NCBI GenBank assembly: GCA_964624235.1
Contig: CAZUXY010000008.1
Coordinates: forward strand, 1 to 64,000
DNA length: 64,000 nt
Source of the DNA: CAZUXY01 sp964624235
GTDB lineage: Bacteria > Spirochaetota > UBA4802 > UBA5368
Direction: 5' to 3'
Shown: piece after piece, positions 16,808-25,867 of the stretch
Layout: every line of letters begins with the position of its first letter
Numbering within the stretch: position 1 is the first letter of the stretch
The notes under the pieces: generated by a model
Seen by the model: only the letters and a program-made list of their open reading frames with translations
Told to the model about the DNA's origin: nothing
Database searches by the model: none
Position numbers and translations under genes: made by a program

Positions 16808-18981
16808 AACTCGAGCAGTGCTTCCTTTTCCAGATAAGGGCTCTTGCGGGCAAACAACAGCACCTGCCGTTTGCGGGCCGTCTCCCTGAGAAGATCGAGC
16901 AGGATTCTGCCCCTGTTATCGTCCAGGAATATAAAAGGATCGTCAAGGACCAGCGGGAATGAGAGGTTCAGTTCGTCGATGAATTCTGTCAGTGCAATTT
17001 TTATGCTCATTATTACTGTATGAATAATGGATGCGGTGAGTTCCTCGGGAATGCCTTCACGCAGGATCACCTTTTTTATGACGGATTCATCCATCGTCGC
17101 GACATACTGGTGGGCGGTAATCAGGTTGAATATATCCCTGCTCATAGACAGCAGGCGGTTGAACTGGCTCGACTCGCGCCGCTCGACCACCTTGTTGAAA
17201 ATATCGAGAATAAAAAGCGCTGAATCCTTCTGAGCCTTCAGGGCCTTGAGTCTTTCCGCTGTCAGGTTCTTTTCGTGTAACAGTTCCCGGTATTCGCCGT
17301 CATGGTCGGCGGTAGAACTGATATCGTCCCTTATCTGTTTCTGGATTTTTTTCCGTGTTTCCCGCTCTTCATGTGCCTTCAGCTTCAGTACCTCGGCATG
17401 TGGTATCTGGCGGCGGAGTTCTTCTTCGTCTCCGTTTTTAACGGCCAGATGCTTCAGGGGGGTCAGGCTGTTCTGCACCTCGAGCCTGAGTTTTCTCAGT
17501 TCGATCGAGAGCCTGCGCTTTTCGTCCCTGAGCGCTTTCAGCTGTTCGCCCGATTTCAGGGTTTCCCTGAGTACAAACAGTTCAAGCTGTTTTTCGGTAT
17601 ACTCTCCATACTCCTCGAAATACTGAAGGAGGAATTCATACACTGATTCGAGCCGGTTGTCCTCAAGGGATATTCCGTTCTCCTGCAGAATCCTGTGCAG
17701 TTCCTGGTGGGCGGATTCACGCTCGCCGCCCAGTTGTTCGATCTGTTTGCCGGATCCCGGCAGTAGCAGTGAAACATAAAGGAGCAGAATGCTCATGCCG
17801 GCGCCGCCCGTCAGGGTAAGATTGATCGTGGATCTCGCGGCCGATGCGAACAGCGGAATTTTTGCAAGGTTGATAACATACATGATACCCAGGTAAATAA
17901 TAAATATAAAAAAGGCCGCGTAATGGATTTTTTTCTTCTTCAATTCTCGGGAAAACAGGCATTCATCCATGGTAGCGTGTATGTCACGTATTCTTCGATA
18001 TACTTCCTGCAGCTTCCTGAGGTTCGCTTTCTTGTGTTCGTTGAAATCCCTGAACTGCGTGAATTTGGTCTCTATCATGGCCTCCTTTTCCATGATTTTC
18101 CCGGTCATTTCATCATAACGAACCAGTTCTGCGTCGATCTCGGCGATTTTATCACCGGTGGTCCTTATGGCCTCCATTTTTTTCAGTATACCCTGGATCT
18201 CGGCCGCTTCACGGGTTATCTCTTCCTCTTCCCTTTCCAGCCGGTCTATCTCGGCACCGGTTTCATCGAGCTCCCTTAACAGCTTGTCCTTTTTTGATTT
18301 CTGTATCTCAAGCAGTTCGATTTTCTTTTCAATTTCTTTTGCCCGGCCTTCAAGGGAAAGGAGCGCCGTCAGTATGGAACCGCTGACCCCCTTGCCGGGG
18401 CTGTCGTGGCTGAAACCGTCTTTCAGGGAGCGGAAAAGGGAATAAAATCCCGTGCCGTCATCAAGGAAAAGCCTGTGCAGAACATGGTAATCCATGGAGC
18501 CGTTGACCGATACTTCTCCGGGAGCGCTCATGAAAGAAAGGGTGTAGTACGATTCGTTGTCGATCCTAGATAAAAGATCACAGGTTTCCCTGTCGATAGA
18601 CTTGTTTTTTATCGATGAAAGAAAGAGGTTTCCCGCTGCGGCAAGGTTCTCATCGGTGGGTATACCCTCGAACAAGGGGTCCACCCTCTCACCGTCGAAA
18701 TGGCGTACAGACAGCAGTTTCTCACCGTTTCTCGTTACATGGTACCGGTGGCGAGGGGTTTCAATATGGATTTCCATATACATGGCATCCCAGCTGGATT
18801 TCTCCAGCAGCGGTTTTACGTTAAAATTACACCATGCCAAATCGGTGATCGCTCTGGACAGCAGGCTTTTGCCCGAAGCGTTTTTTCCGACGATGACGTT
18901 GAGGCCGTCGCTGAAGGTAAAGGCTTTGTTCTGGAACAACCTGGGGATGGAGGTTATACACTTTCTGATCAGCACGACCAT
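16804..18981 (-). CDS. Rad50/SbcC-like (YhaN-type) ATPase with internal membrane segments
   Basis: Protein of 725 aa with split ABC-type ATPase ends. The N-terminal Walker A is VGKNASGKS (residues about 31-39) and the C-terminal Walker B is LVLDDPFIFLDD (about 675-690). Long coiled coils lie between (about 205-330 and 440-600). Two hydrophobic helices near 350-372 and 385-410 interrupt the coiled coil, as in Bacillus YhaN, so the protein is probably membrane-anchored. It overlaps the metallophosphoesterase gene by 13 nt and the TPR gene by 4 nt. A DNA-end-processing role with the nuclease partner is inferred from SbcCD/YhaNO; the membrane anchor is the unusual part. Confidence 0.72.
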   Translation of the reverse strand: MVVLIRKCITSIPRLFQNKAFTFSDGLNVIVGKNASGKSLLSRAITDLAWCNFNVKPLLEKSSWDAMYMEIHIETPRHRYHVTRNGEKLLSVRHFDGERVDPLFEGIPTDENLAAAGNLFLSSIKNKSIDRETCDLLSRIDNESYYTLSFMSAPGEVSVNGSMDYHVLHRLFLDDGTGFYSLFRSLKDGFSHDSPGKGVSGSILTALLSLEGRAKEIEKKIELLEIQKSKKDKLLRELDETGAEIDRLEREEEEITREAAEIQGILKKMEAIRTTGDKIAEIDAELVRYDEMTGKIMEKEAMIETKFTQFRDFNEHKKANLRKLQEVYRRIRDIHATMDECLFSRELKKKKIHYAAFFIFIIYLGIMYVINLAKIPLFASAARSTINLTLTGGAGMSILLLYVSLLLPGSGKQIEQLGGERESAHQELHRILQENGISLEDNRLESVYEFLLQYFEEYGEYTEKQLELFVLRETLKSGEQLKALRDEKRRLSIELRKLRLEVQNSLTPLKHLAVKNGDEEELRRQIPHAEVLKLKAHEERETRKKIQKQIRDDISSTADHDGEYRELLHEKNLTAERLKALKAQKDSALFILDIFNKVVERRESSQFNRLLSMSRDIFNLITAHQYVATMDESVIKKVILREGIPEELTASIIHTVIMSIKIALTEFIDELNLSFPLVLDDPFIFLDDNRGRILLDLLRETARKRQVLLFARKSPYLEKEALLEL

Positions 18982-20069
18982 TCCTCCGTGTCAACAGGGC
19001 CTTTCCGCGAACCGGGGTCCAGTATCCTTACCATGGCCCTTTCGTCCGTCCCCGGCGGGAATCCTTCGCGGGCCATTTCTTTCAAACAGGAATAGAATTC
19101 CCCCCGCAGCGAGTTCTCGCCGGCAAATTCCTTTATTAGCGATTCGAGTGAAGGGACCGAGTTGTCCTCGATGTGAAGGGCGAAATAATTACCTGAATGC
19201 CTGGCCAGGTTCTCCGCATGTAGTGTGAAGCCGCGTTCTCCCGTAAGGGTGAGGAAAAGAACGGTCCTGGGTGACTTTTCGGTTTCGAGTATGTCCTCGA
19301 TCTGCGCGGGGGAACTGATTTCATCGCAGAGGATCTTTATATCGGCAATCCTCAGTGAATTCACCGTCAGGCGTTTGATCTGCTGTATCTCGTCGTTCTC
19401 GATCGTGATCGAGAGGGCGTATCGGTCCCCTGTTTCATCGCGGGAAAGCGCTTCGGGGCTGCCCGGGTAGGCGGCGATTATCCTGTTTTTCGATTTGTAT
19501 ATTCTGAACTGGTGCTGATGCCCCATGGCGTAAAAATCAAGGTTCATGGCCTTTAAATGGGTTTTATTCAGGGCGAACCCGCCACGGCCTTTTTCCTGAT
19601 CATTGATGTCGAACCCGGCGTGAAAAAGACCCATATGAAAACCGTCCGTTTCCCTCCGCCGAGGGAATGTTAAAGGTTCCGCGGGACAGGCCGGTACGCC
19701 GTAAACGAACAGGCGCTGGGATTGATGCTCGCAGATGTAGGGTTGATCCGTAGTGAAAACGTGCGTGGCGTTGATCTGTGCCAGCCATGGCGCGGGCGCG
19801 CCGTCTTCAAGACATTCGCATTCCCCGGGCAGACACAGTATAGACACGCCGCTCTCCCTGAGGGCCTTGAATTCCTCGGCGACCAGTTCGATTTCCCTTC
19901 TGGATACGTTATGGAGGTGGAACAGATCGCCAGCAACCATAAGGACCTGATGGTCTTTCGCCAGCGCGCAGACCTTTCTGAATGTGCCGATCCTTACCGG
20001 ATCGGGAACCGGCGATCCCTCATTTTCAGCACCAAGGTGAAAATCAGATGTCAGCAGAACCTTTATCAT
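18969..20069 (-). CDS. SbcD/YhaO-like metallophosphoesterase
   Basis: Protein of 366 aa of the calcineurin-type phosphoesterase superfamily, Mre11/SbcD branch. Motifs seen in order: DFHLG (residues about 9-13), AGDLFH (about 46-51), GECE in place of the usual GNHD (about 81-84), and AMGHQHQ (about 181-187) for the GHxH motif. The GNHD catalytic Asn-His-Asp being replaced by Gly-Glu-Cys-Glu is notable and may lower or change nuclease activity. It opens the operon with the Rad50-like ATPase and TPR genes. Confidence 0.72.
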   Translation of the reverse strand: MIKVLLTSDFHLGAENEGSPVPDPVRIGTFRKVCALAKDHQVLMVAGDLFHLHNVSRREIELVAEEFKALRESGVSILCLPGECECLEDGAPAPWLAQINATHVFTTDQPYICEHQSQRLFVYGVPACPAEPLTFPRRRETDGFHMGLFHAGFDINDQEKGRGGFALNKTHLKAMNLDFYAMGHQHQFRIYKSKNRIIAAYPGSPEALSRDETGDRYALSITIENDEIQQIKRLTVNSLRIADIKILCDEISSPAQIEDILETEKSPRTVLFLTLTGERGFTLHAENLARHSGNYFALHIEDNSVPSLESLIKEFAGENSLRGEFYSCLKEMAREGFPPGTDERAMVRILDPGSRKGPVDTEEWSC

Positions 20070-20402
20070 GATTTTTTCTTAACAAACTAGTGAGAAATTC
20101 TTGAAATGTCCATCCTTATTTTATAATCTTATCCCGCTTGAGACGCGACACGCACTATTAACCGGCCTGCTTCACCCGATGGTTGCTCTCGGCGGGGCCG
20201 CTGTAATTTTCCGGTTTTCGGGACCGGGGATTACGAACAGCTATAATAATATTGTCGTAAACAAAAAGGGTGTACCGGCAACAAAAAAATCCTGTTTGCG
20301 TAATAAGCGGTTTCTGTAAAAAATCCACGTGATCGTGGCAGGCGCACAGGTCCGGTTCCGCCGGCGGATCAAACGACTCTATGGAGACAGCACGGAACAG
20401 TG
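20070..20402. other. 333-nt divergent spacer
   Basis: Lies between the SbcD-like gene (minus) and the NtrC-type regulator (plus). Two small hairpins are visible: CCGGT/ACCGG (20211-20227) and CCACG-TGAT-CGTGG (20325-20338). There are AT-rich -10-like strings but no convincing -35/-10 pair and no gene. Confidence 0.5.
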
Positions 20403-21755
20403 ATGGGCAATATTCTGGTTGTAGACGATAATACGTCGATTCTAAAATACATAGGGGACATTCTCGAGGGCGCAGGCCATTCGGTCGTAAAGTGCACCGA
20501 CGGGAAAGATGCAATTGAAATGATCCACTCGGACAGTTTCGATATGATCATTTCCGATCTGTCCATGCCCGGCATGGACGGTTATGACGTCATTCAGCAG
20601 GTACGGCTGCTCAATCCCGATATACCCATCATAATCATAACCGGCGTGGGCAGTGTGGATGACGCGGTCCAGACCATAAAGAAGGGCGCCAGCGATTTCA
20701 TGATAAAGCCGTTCCAGCCCCAGGAATTCCGGGTGAAAGTCGAGAAAAACCTTGAATATTACGGTCTCAAGCAGGAGGTGGAAAAACTTAAAAAAGAGAA
20801 GGGCGAAAAAGCGGCCACCATACTTATCGGTGAGAGCAGCGTGATGAAACGCCTGAGTTCCATGATCAGCCAGATAGCACAGTCGAACGCTTCGATCATG
20901 ATTTTCGGCGAGAGCGGCACCGGCAAGGAGTTGATCGCGAAAACCATCCACGAGAAGAGCGACCGCAATTTGAAACCCTTCGTGCCCATAGACTGCAGCG
21001 CGCTGAGCGAAAACATCATCGAATCTGAACTCTTCGGCCATGTTCGGGGCGCATTCACCGGCGCCGACAGGACCAAGAAAGGCCTGCTGGAAGAGGCCAA
21101 CGGAGGCACCATATTCCTGGACGAGGTGGGAAACCTCACATGGCAGGTCCAGAGCAAGCTGCTGCGTTTCCTCCAGGAAAGGGAGATCAGGCCCGTAGGC
21201 GCGAGCAAGGTGATGAAGGTGAATGTGCGGATAATCAGCGCCACCAATGTGAACCTGCGGCGTGAGATTGAAAACGGAACGTTTCGTGAAGACCTATTCT
21301 ACCGGCTTTCAGGGATCGAACTCAACATACCGCCGCTTAGAGAACGTCTCGAAGATATTCCCTTCCTGGCGGCTCATTTTATCCGCAAGTATTCGCGCGA
21401 TCTCGGTAAAAAAATCGATTTTATAGAGGATGAAGCGCTCGAGATCCTCAGGTTGCATAAATGGAGCGGCAACGTGAGGGAGCTGGAACACCTGATAGAA
21501 TACGCCATCGTGCTGGAAAAAAGGGATACCATTACCGGGAACACCGTCTCGCACATCCTCCCCGAGCGGAGTGATAATGGCGCCGGTTCATACACTTTTG
21601 AACCCTCGCTCTCCGCCGCGATGCAGGAATTTGAAAAAGCCCATCTGCAAAAGGTCATCAAGCTCGCAAAGAACAACAAAGCCAGGGCGGCACGACTGCT
21701 GGGCGTCAGCAGAAGCGTTCTTTATGAGAAAATGAAAAAATACGGTGTTGAATGA
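20403..21755 (+). CDS. Sigma-54-dependent response regulator (NtrC family)
   Basis: Three-domain activator of 450 aa. The receiver domain (about residues 1-120) has the phospho-acceptor Asp in ISDLSMPGMDG. The AAA+ domain (about 140-370) has Walker A GESGTGKE, the sigma-54-contacting GAFTGA and the Walker B region GGTIFLDEVGNL. A Fis-type helix-turn-helix lies at the C terminus (NKARAARLLGVSRSVLYEKM). The ATG at 20403 is preceded in frame by a GTG at 20400; neither has a strong ribosome site. No histidine kinase gene is adjacent, so it is an orphan regulator here. It implies a sigma-54 gene in the genome. Confidence 0.92.
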   Translation: MGNILVVDDNTSILKYIGDILEGAGHSVVKCTDGKDAIEMIHSDSFDMIISDLSMPGMDGYDVIQQVRLLNPDIPIIIITGVGSVDDAVQTIKKGASDFMIKPFQPQEFRVKVEKNLEYYGLKQEVEKLKKEKGEKAATILIGESSVMKRLSSMISQIAQSNASIMIFGESGTGKELIAKTIHEKSDRNLKPFVPIDCSALSENIIESELFGHVRGAFTGADRTKKGLLEEANGGTIFLDEVGNLTWQVQSKLLRFLQEREIRPVGASKVMKVNVRIISATNVNLRREIENGTFREDLFYRLSGIELNIPPLRERLEDIPFLAAHFIRKYSRDLGKKIDFIEDEALEILRLHKWSGNVRELEHLIEYAIVLEKRDTITGNTVSHILPERSDNGAGSYTFEPSLSAAMQEFEKAHLQKVIKLAKNNKARAARLLGVSRSVLYEKMKKYGVE

Positions 21756-21931
21756 AACCGCAGGGACGCGGGTATACATGGTTGCCGATGGGGTGGAGTA
21801 TGCCGGGTGTCACTTGAACCGCCGGGTCCCCATTTTAACCCGTACGCCTGTAAAGAGGGCTTTCGGCCATTTCCCTCGAACAAGCGACACTCTGTGATTT
21901 CCGCATAAACACGAACGGCGGTATTATGATA

Positions 21932-22753
21932 CTACGCCGGGCCCTGCCCGGGGATAAAAAACCTGACGGCTTCGGTAAAACCGGCGGGGCCGATCTCCCC
22001 TGTTGTCATTGCGTCGAGACCCGATTCGATAACCGTATTGTCAGGGCGGCGCACCAGTACGGGGAAGGTGACCTTCCGCAATAAGGGGATATCGTTCTCG
22101 CTGTCGCCGATGCCTACGGTGCGAATTTCCTTCCTGCCGAATTTTTCACGGTACATTCTTGTAATGGTGTCGGCGGCCGTGCCCTTATCGGCCTCCAGCC
22201 CGGAAACATGGTAAAATCTCCCCCCTCTGGTGATCATGAGTCCATGGGTTTCAAGTTCCCTGTTGATACGCTGCATATCGCCGGTACCCGGACGTTTGTC
22301 CGATAGGATCACAAAGGGCATAGACGCTTTGCGTTGCCGTGAAAGGGCTGCCTCTTCGGGGGTAAGGCCGGTCAACGCGGCGATCTCGCCTGCTTCCATT
22401 TCAGCCATGGTCTTTATCTGCGATTTCAATGTATCCGTCAACAGGGGCAGCATTTCCATTAATTCAGCCGCGGGCCGTCCCATGATCCGCAGGCGGTAGC
22501 CGTAGTCGGGGGATTCAGCGTCGGGGAAAGCGATACCGCCCCCGTTTTCAAAAATAAAAGGGTATGGTATATCAAGCGCGCGGTGCAGGTCTTTCATTTC
22601 GGGGAATGTCTTGCTGGACACCAGTATGAGAGGAATGCGGTTCTTTTTGAGCAGATCGATCCCAGGGAGTGCCGCACGGTAGCTGTAGGTATAATGGTCC
22701 AGCAGTGTCCCGTCGAGATCGGTGTACACAAGGTGTATTTCCTTACCTCTCAT
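21932..22753 (-). CDS. Mannosyl-3-phosphoglycerate phosphatase
   Basis: HAD-superfamily (subclass IIB) phosphatase of 273 aa. Motif I is YTDLDGTLLD (residues about 10-19), motif II is in LILVSSKTFPEM, and motif IV is GIGDSENDIPLL (about 208-219). Overall similarity by eye is to mannosyl-3-phosphoglycerate phosphatase (MPGP/YedP), which makes mannosylglycerate, an osmolyte of heat- or salt-stressed microbes. It overlaps the OmpA-fusion gene upstream by 11 nt. No mannosyl-3-phosphoglycerate synthase gene is in the window, so a general HAD sugar phosphatase is an alternative. Confidence 0.78.
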   Translation of the reverse strand: MRGKEIHLVYTDLDGTLLDHYTYSYRAALPGIDLLKKNRIPLILVSSKTFPEMKDLHRALDIPYPFIFENGGGIAFPDAESPDYGYRLRIMGRPAAELMEMLPLLTDTLKSQIKTMAEMEAGEIAALTGLTPEEAALSRQRKASMPFVILSDKRPGTGDMQRINRELETHGLMITRGGRFYHVSGLEADKGTAADTITRMYREKFGRKEIRTVGIGDSENDIPLLRKVTFPVLVRRPDNTVIESGLDAMTTGEIGPAGFTEAVRFFIPGQGPA

Positions 22754-25388
22754 ACATGTCCTTTTTAATGAGAAGAAACTCCACCCTTCGGTTTCGCCTG
22801 CGGTTCTCGGTGTTTGTATTCGGCAGGAAGGGTGCGGTCTCCCCCATTCCCCTGAAATCCAGCCGTGTTTTTTCGATGCCCTTCCCGGTTAGATAGTTCC
22901 GTACGGAGCCCGCCCTTTCCTCCGAGAGGGTGAGGTTATACTCTTCCTCGCCGATGTCGTCGGTATGTCCTTCAATGAGGACATGGTAAGCCGAGTATTT
23001 TTTCAGCAATTCCGCCACCCGGTTCAGGATGGGAAACGCCCTGGGCGTCAGGCGGGCGCTGTCAAATGCGAACTCTATATTGCTGATCCTGATTTTAAGT
23101 CCCCGTTCCACCACGGTTACCAGCACATCTACGGGGAGTCTTTTTTTTGTCACTGACATGTTGCCCGCCATGTCGACTGCATGAAATTCCAGAAGATAGT
23201 CGGCCGCGGATTCCACCAGTTCTCCCGCATGGTTCATCCCGTCCCACTTGATTTCCGGTGCGGGCATGCCCCGTCCGCTGAAGGACTTGAATATCTCACC
23301 GGACCGTGAACGTATATCCAGCGTCCATCTGCGTATACCGAAGGGGTCGCGGGCCCTTGTATACAGGGTCAGTATGTCGTTTTCACCGTCCCCGTCAGGG
23401 GAAAAAAGCGCCGGTGAATAATCCAGCTCCGTTTCAGGGGGTGTGCTGTCGATTACCATCATTTTAGTAAAGGAGGCCGGCGTGTTGCCGCTGTCGAATG
23501 TCGTTTGCAGTGTGTAGTAGTAAATACCGTCTTTCATAGGGACGCCGGCGGCATTACGGCCGTTCCACTGGAGGAGCCGCTGGAATTCCTTCGTCCCCGG
23601 AATTTCCATGACAGTCTTTTTTTCGCTGTTTTCTATGAGAACCTTCCAGGATTCAAGTCCGGCTGTTTTCGACAGGTTCATGAAAAACCGGACTTCCCCG
23701 TTGTCCGCCAGGGACACATAATCTGAAGCGCAGGAGATGTCGGCGGTTTCATATTTTCGTGTCAGCGAGATATTTCTGAGGGTCCTGCGCGCGCTGTTGC
23801 CGGCCCTGTCCCTCGATTGGATGGTGTAGGTGTACAGGCCTTCAGGCACGTTGTTGCCGTCGCCGTCTTTTCCGTTCCATTTGAAAACCTGCGGGACCTC
23901 ATTTCCTTTCCAGGAAAAAGTGCGTACCACCGTGCCGTCTGCGCCTGCGAATTCCGCCTTCCATTGGTCGTCGGGGGATGATTTCACGGACTGCCTGATT
24001 ATAAGCAAATCTTTTCTGCCGTCACCGTTGGGAGAAAAGAGCGTGTCATCGGCGATTAGCTCGATTTCCGGGTGCGTGTTGTCCACATGAACAATGCCGC
24101 TGATCGCGGGTGATATATTGTCTCTTTCGTCCCATACCAGAAAGGTCCATGTGTATTTTCCGTCGGGGACGATTTTTCCCCGCGCATCGGTGCCGTCCCA
24201 GTAAATCCTCTTCGGCACCACCAGGGATTCTTTTTTCGACCATAGTTTCCTGACGAGGGATCGGATACCTGCGCTTTCATCCATTTCCCTTTCCGAAAGC
24301 CGGTATTCCCGGATTTCCCTCCCATCCGAATCAAGGATGCGGAGCTTCCATCCCCTTATGCGGCTTTTATCGTCGATGGAGGTGGTAAAGATGCAGAAGT
24401 CGTTGATGCCGTCGTAGTTGGGTGATAGATATTTCTCCGATGATCCGATCCGTACGACCGGGGGTTCACGGTCCAGGCGCCCGTAAATAAAGCTCAGGCC
24501 GAAGCTGTGGGTCAATTCGGTTTTGTTATGATAGCCCAGTCCGTAATTGAGACGCAGTTCATTTTCGGCCAGATACAGACGGTAACCGGCTCCCAGGGTG
24601 TACCGGCAGTAACGGTATTCGGGCGGGAGGATGATCCCCGCTCTCAGGACATACGAACCGGCGATAGTGGACTCCAGACCGCATTTGACCGGAAAATCCT
24701 CCAGATCGAACCCGGAAGAGATATCATTGAAAAACCTGATATGGACTACCGGGTCCCTGTAGAACAGGAAACTGTATCCCGCCGATAACAACGAAAGGTC
24801 GGCATGTTCTCCCATGGTGCCGCCGCGTATCCCCGCGCGGAGATTAACTCCCAGGGAAGGTTCGAAAATACCGAAACCTTTGAAACCGCGGGTGCCTGGA
24901 CCCATCATATAGATCGCCCCCATGGAAGCTCCGAACCAGCGGACACTGGAGGAAGAGTCTTCACCTGACAAAAAGTCCAGCGCGGCGCCGAGCATGAGTT
25001 TCCTGGTGATATCCCTGGCGTTTCCCAGAGACAGAAGGCAGGCTTTTTCGGTATCACGGCTTTGACTCAATGATAAATAGTTGAAACCAAGGCCGAAGCT
25101 GCCGTATGAGGTAGGAATTACGGCGTTCACTCCGGAATAACCGTATTTCCCCATGGGAGAAACGTAGTTGAGGTTGAACTCCATTCTCTCCAGGGCCGCA
25201 ATGGATGCCGGATTCAGAAAAAAAAGGTCCGAGTCGGTCATGCCGATACCGGTACCACCCCTGCCCAGCGACTGGGCTGAATTCCCTAACAGCATCAGGT
25301 CTTTTCCGCTGTGGTTCAGGGCACCGGTCCCGGGTGAGTGAATACACAACAGCAAAACTAACGGAGCTACATATCGGCGTATCAACAT
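22743..25388 (-). CDS. Outer-membrane barrel / FlgD-Ig / OmpA fusion protein
   Basis: Exported protein of 881 aa. After a signal peptide (about residues 1-23), residues about 30-310 look like a PorV/FadL-like outer-membrane barrel, starting with the LGRGGTGIGMTDSD segment and NPA. Three or more FlgD-like Ig repeats follow, each opened by an acidic loop: SPNYDGIND, SPNGDGRKD and SPDGDGEND. The C terminus (about 765-880) is an OmpA peptidoglycan-binding domain (EGHTDDIG, LSEERAGSVRNYL, NRRVEF). So it should span from the outer membrane to peptidoglycan. The barrel and OmpA domain in one chain is unusual; Bacteroidetes carry similar parts on separate gliding proteins. Confidence 0.82.
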   Translation of the reverse strand: MLIRRYVAPLVLLLCIHSPGTGALNHSGKDLMLLGNSAQSLGRGGTGIGMTDSDLFFLNPASIAALERMEFNLNYVSPMGKYGYSGVNAVIPTSYGSFGLGFNYLSLSQSRDTEKACLLSLGNARDITRKLMLGAALDFLSGEDSSSSVRWFGASMGAIYMMGPGTRGFKGFGIFEPSLGVNLRAGIRGGTMGEHADLSLLSAGYSFLFYRDPVVHIRFFNDISSGFDLEDFPVKCGLESTIAGSYVLRAGIILPPEYRYCRYTLGAGYRLYLAENELRLNYGLGYHNKTELTHSFGLSFIYGRLDREPPVVRIGSSEKYLSPNYDGINDFCIFTTSIDDKSRIRGWKLRILDSDGREIREYRLSEREMDESAGIRSLVRKLWSKKESLVVPKRIYWDGTDARGKIVPDGKYTWTFLVWDERDNISPAISGIVHVDNTHPEIELIADDTLFSPNGDGRKDLLIIRQSVKSSPDDQWKAEFAGADGTVVRTFSWKGNEVPQVFKWNGKDGDGNNVPEGLYTYTIQSRDRAGNSARRTLRNISLTRKYETADISCASDYVSLADNGEVRFFMNLSKTAGLESWKVLIENSEKKTVMEIPGTKEFQRLLQWNGRNAAGVPMKDGIYYYTLQTTFDSGNTPASFTKMMVIDSTPPETELDYSPALFSPDGDGENDILTLYTRARDPFGIRRWTLDIRSRSGEIFKSFSGRGMPAPEIKWDGMNHAGELVESAADYLLEFHAVDMAGNMSVTKKRLPVDVLVTVVERGLKIRISNIEFAFDSARLTPRAFPILNRVAELLKKYSAYHVLIEGHTDDIGEEEYNLTLSEERAGSVRNYLTGKGIEKTRLDFRGMGETAPFLPNTNTENRRRNRRVEFLLIKKDMYER

Positions 25389-25666
25389 GCTGGTTTTCTT
25401 TCTGTTCAGGAAGAAATCGCCGTCCCTTGGGTGTTTCTACCTCTCAGGGCAGCGGATAAAAATGTTTTGTGAGGCCGCTTCCTTTATGCTATAATTGCAG
25501 AAAAGGAAGCATTCCCGGAACAGGGGCGCCAGGCGCCTTTTCAGTCCCGGAGGGACCTCCCCGAAAGCATCGGTCTATCAAAGATAGCATGGGCCCCGGT
25601 CCCGTCAAGGTTTTTAGATTATGTGCAAGGGTCGTTTCTTCATATTGTAATATAAGCGCAATAAGG

Positions 25667-25676
25667 NNNNNNNNNN
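25667..25676. other. Assembly gap (10 N)
   Basis: Ten N, probably a scaffold join of unknown true length. Confidence 0.99.
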
Positions 25677-25727
25677 ATTGAATATTAAAAAAAATGTATC
25701 ATCCATATATAAATTAGAAAAATAAAA

Positions 25728-25755
25728 TTGACCTGCGGAAATCATGGGGAATAAT
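25728..25755 (+). promoter_or_regulatory. Probable sigma-70 promoter for the CoA-transferase operon
   Basis: TTGACC (25728-25733), 16-nt spacer, AATAAT (25750-25755), about 110 nt before the ATG at 25868, inside an AT-rich stretch. Confidence 0.5.
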
Positions 25756-25867
25756 CAACAACAAACCGGAATGGATGGTGTCTTCGGAAAAGATTACAAT
25801 AATCCATATTTTGCAGCTTGTGATCTGAGGCGGAGTTCCGAAAGAAGCGGTACGGGGCCTGGGTGAA

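Larger units (their letters stand above)
25389..25867. other. 479-nt spacer containing scaffold gap 2
   Basis: Holds two adjacent GGCGCC palindromes (25526-25538), then an AT-rich region on both sides of the N run, and a probable promoter for the CoA-transferase gene. No gene is supported. Linkage across the N run is uncertain. Confidence 0.6.

Noticed and set aside
25501..25560. Terminator at the GGCGCC repeats
   Set aside because: The two palindromes are only one base apart and no U-run follows on the expected strand; kept only as part of the spacer description.
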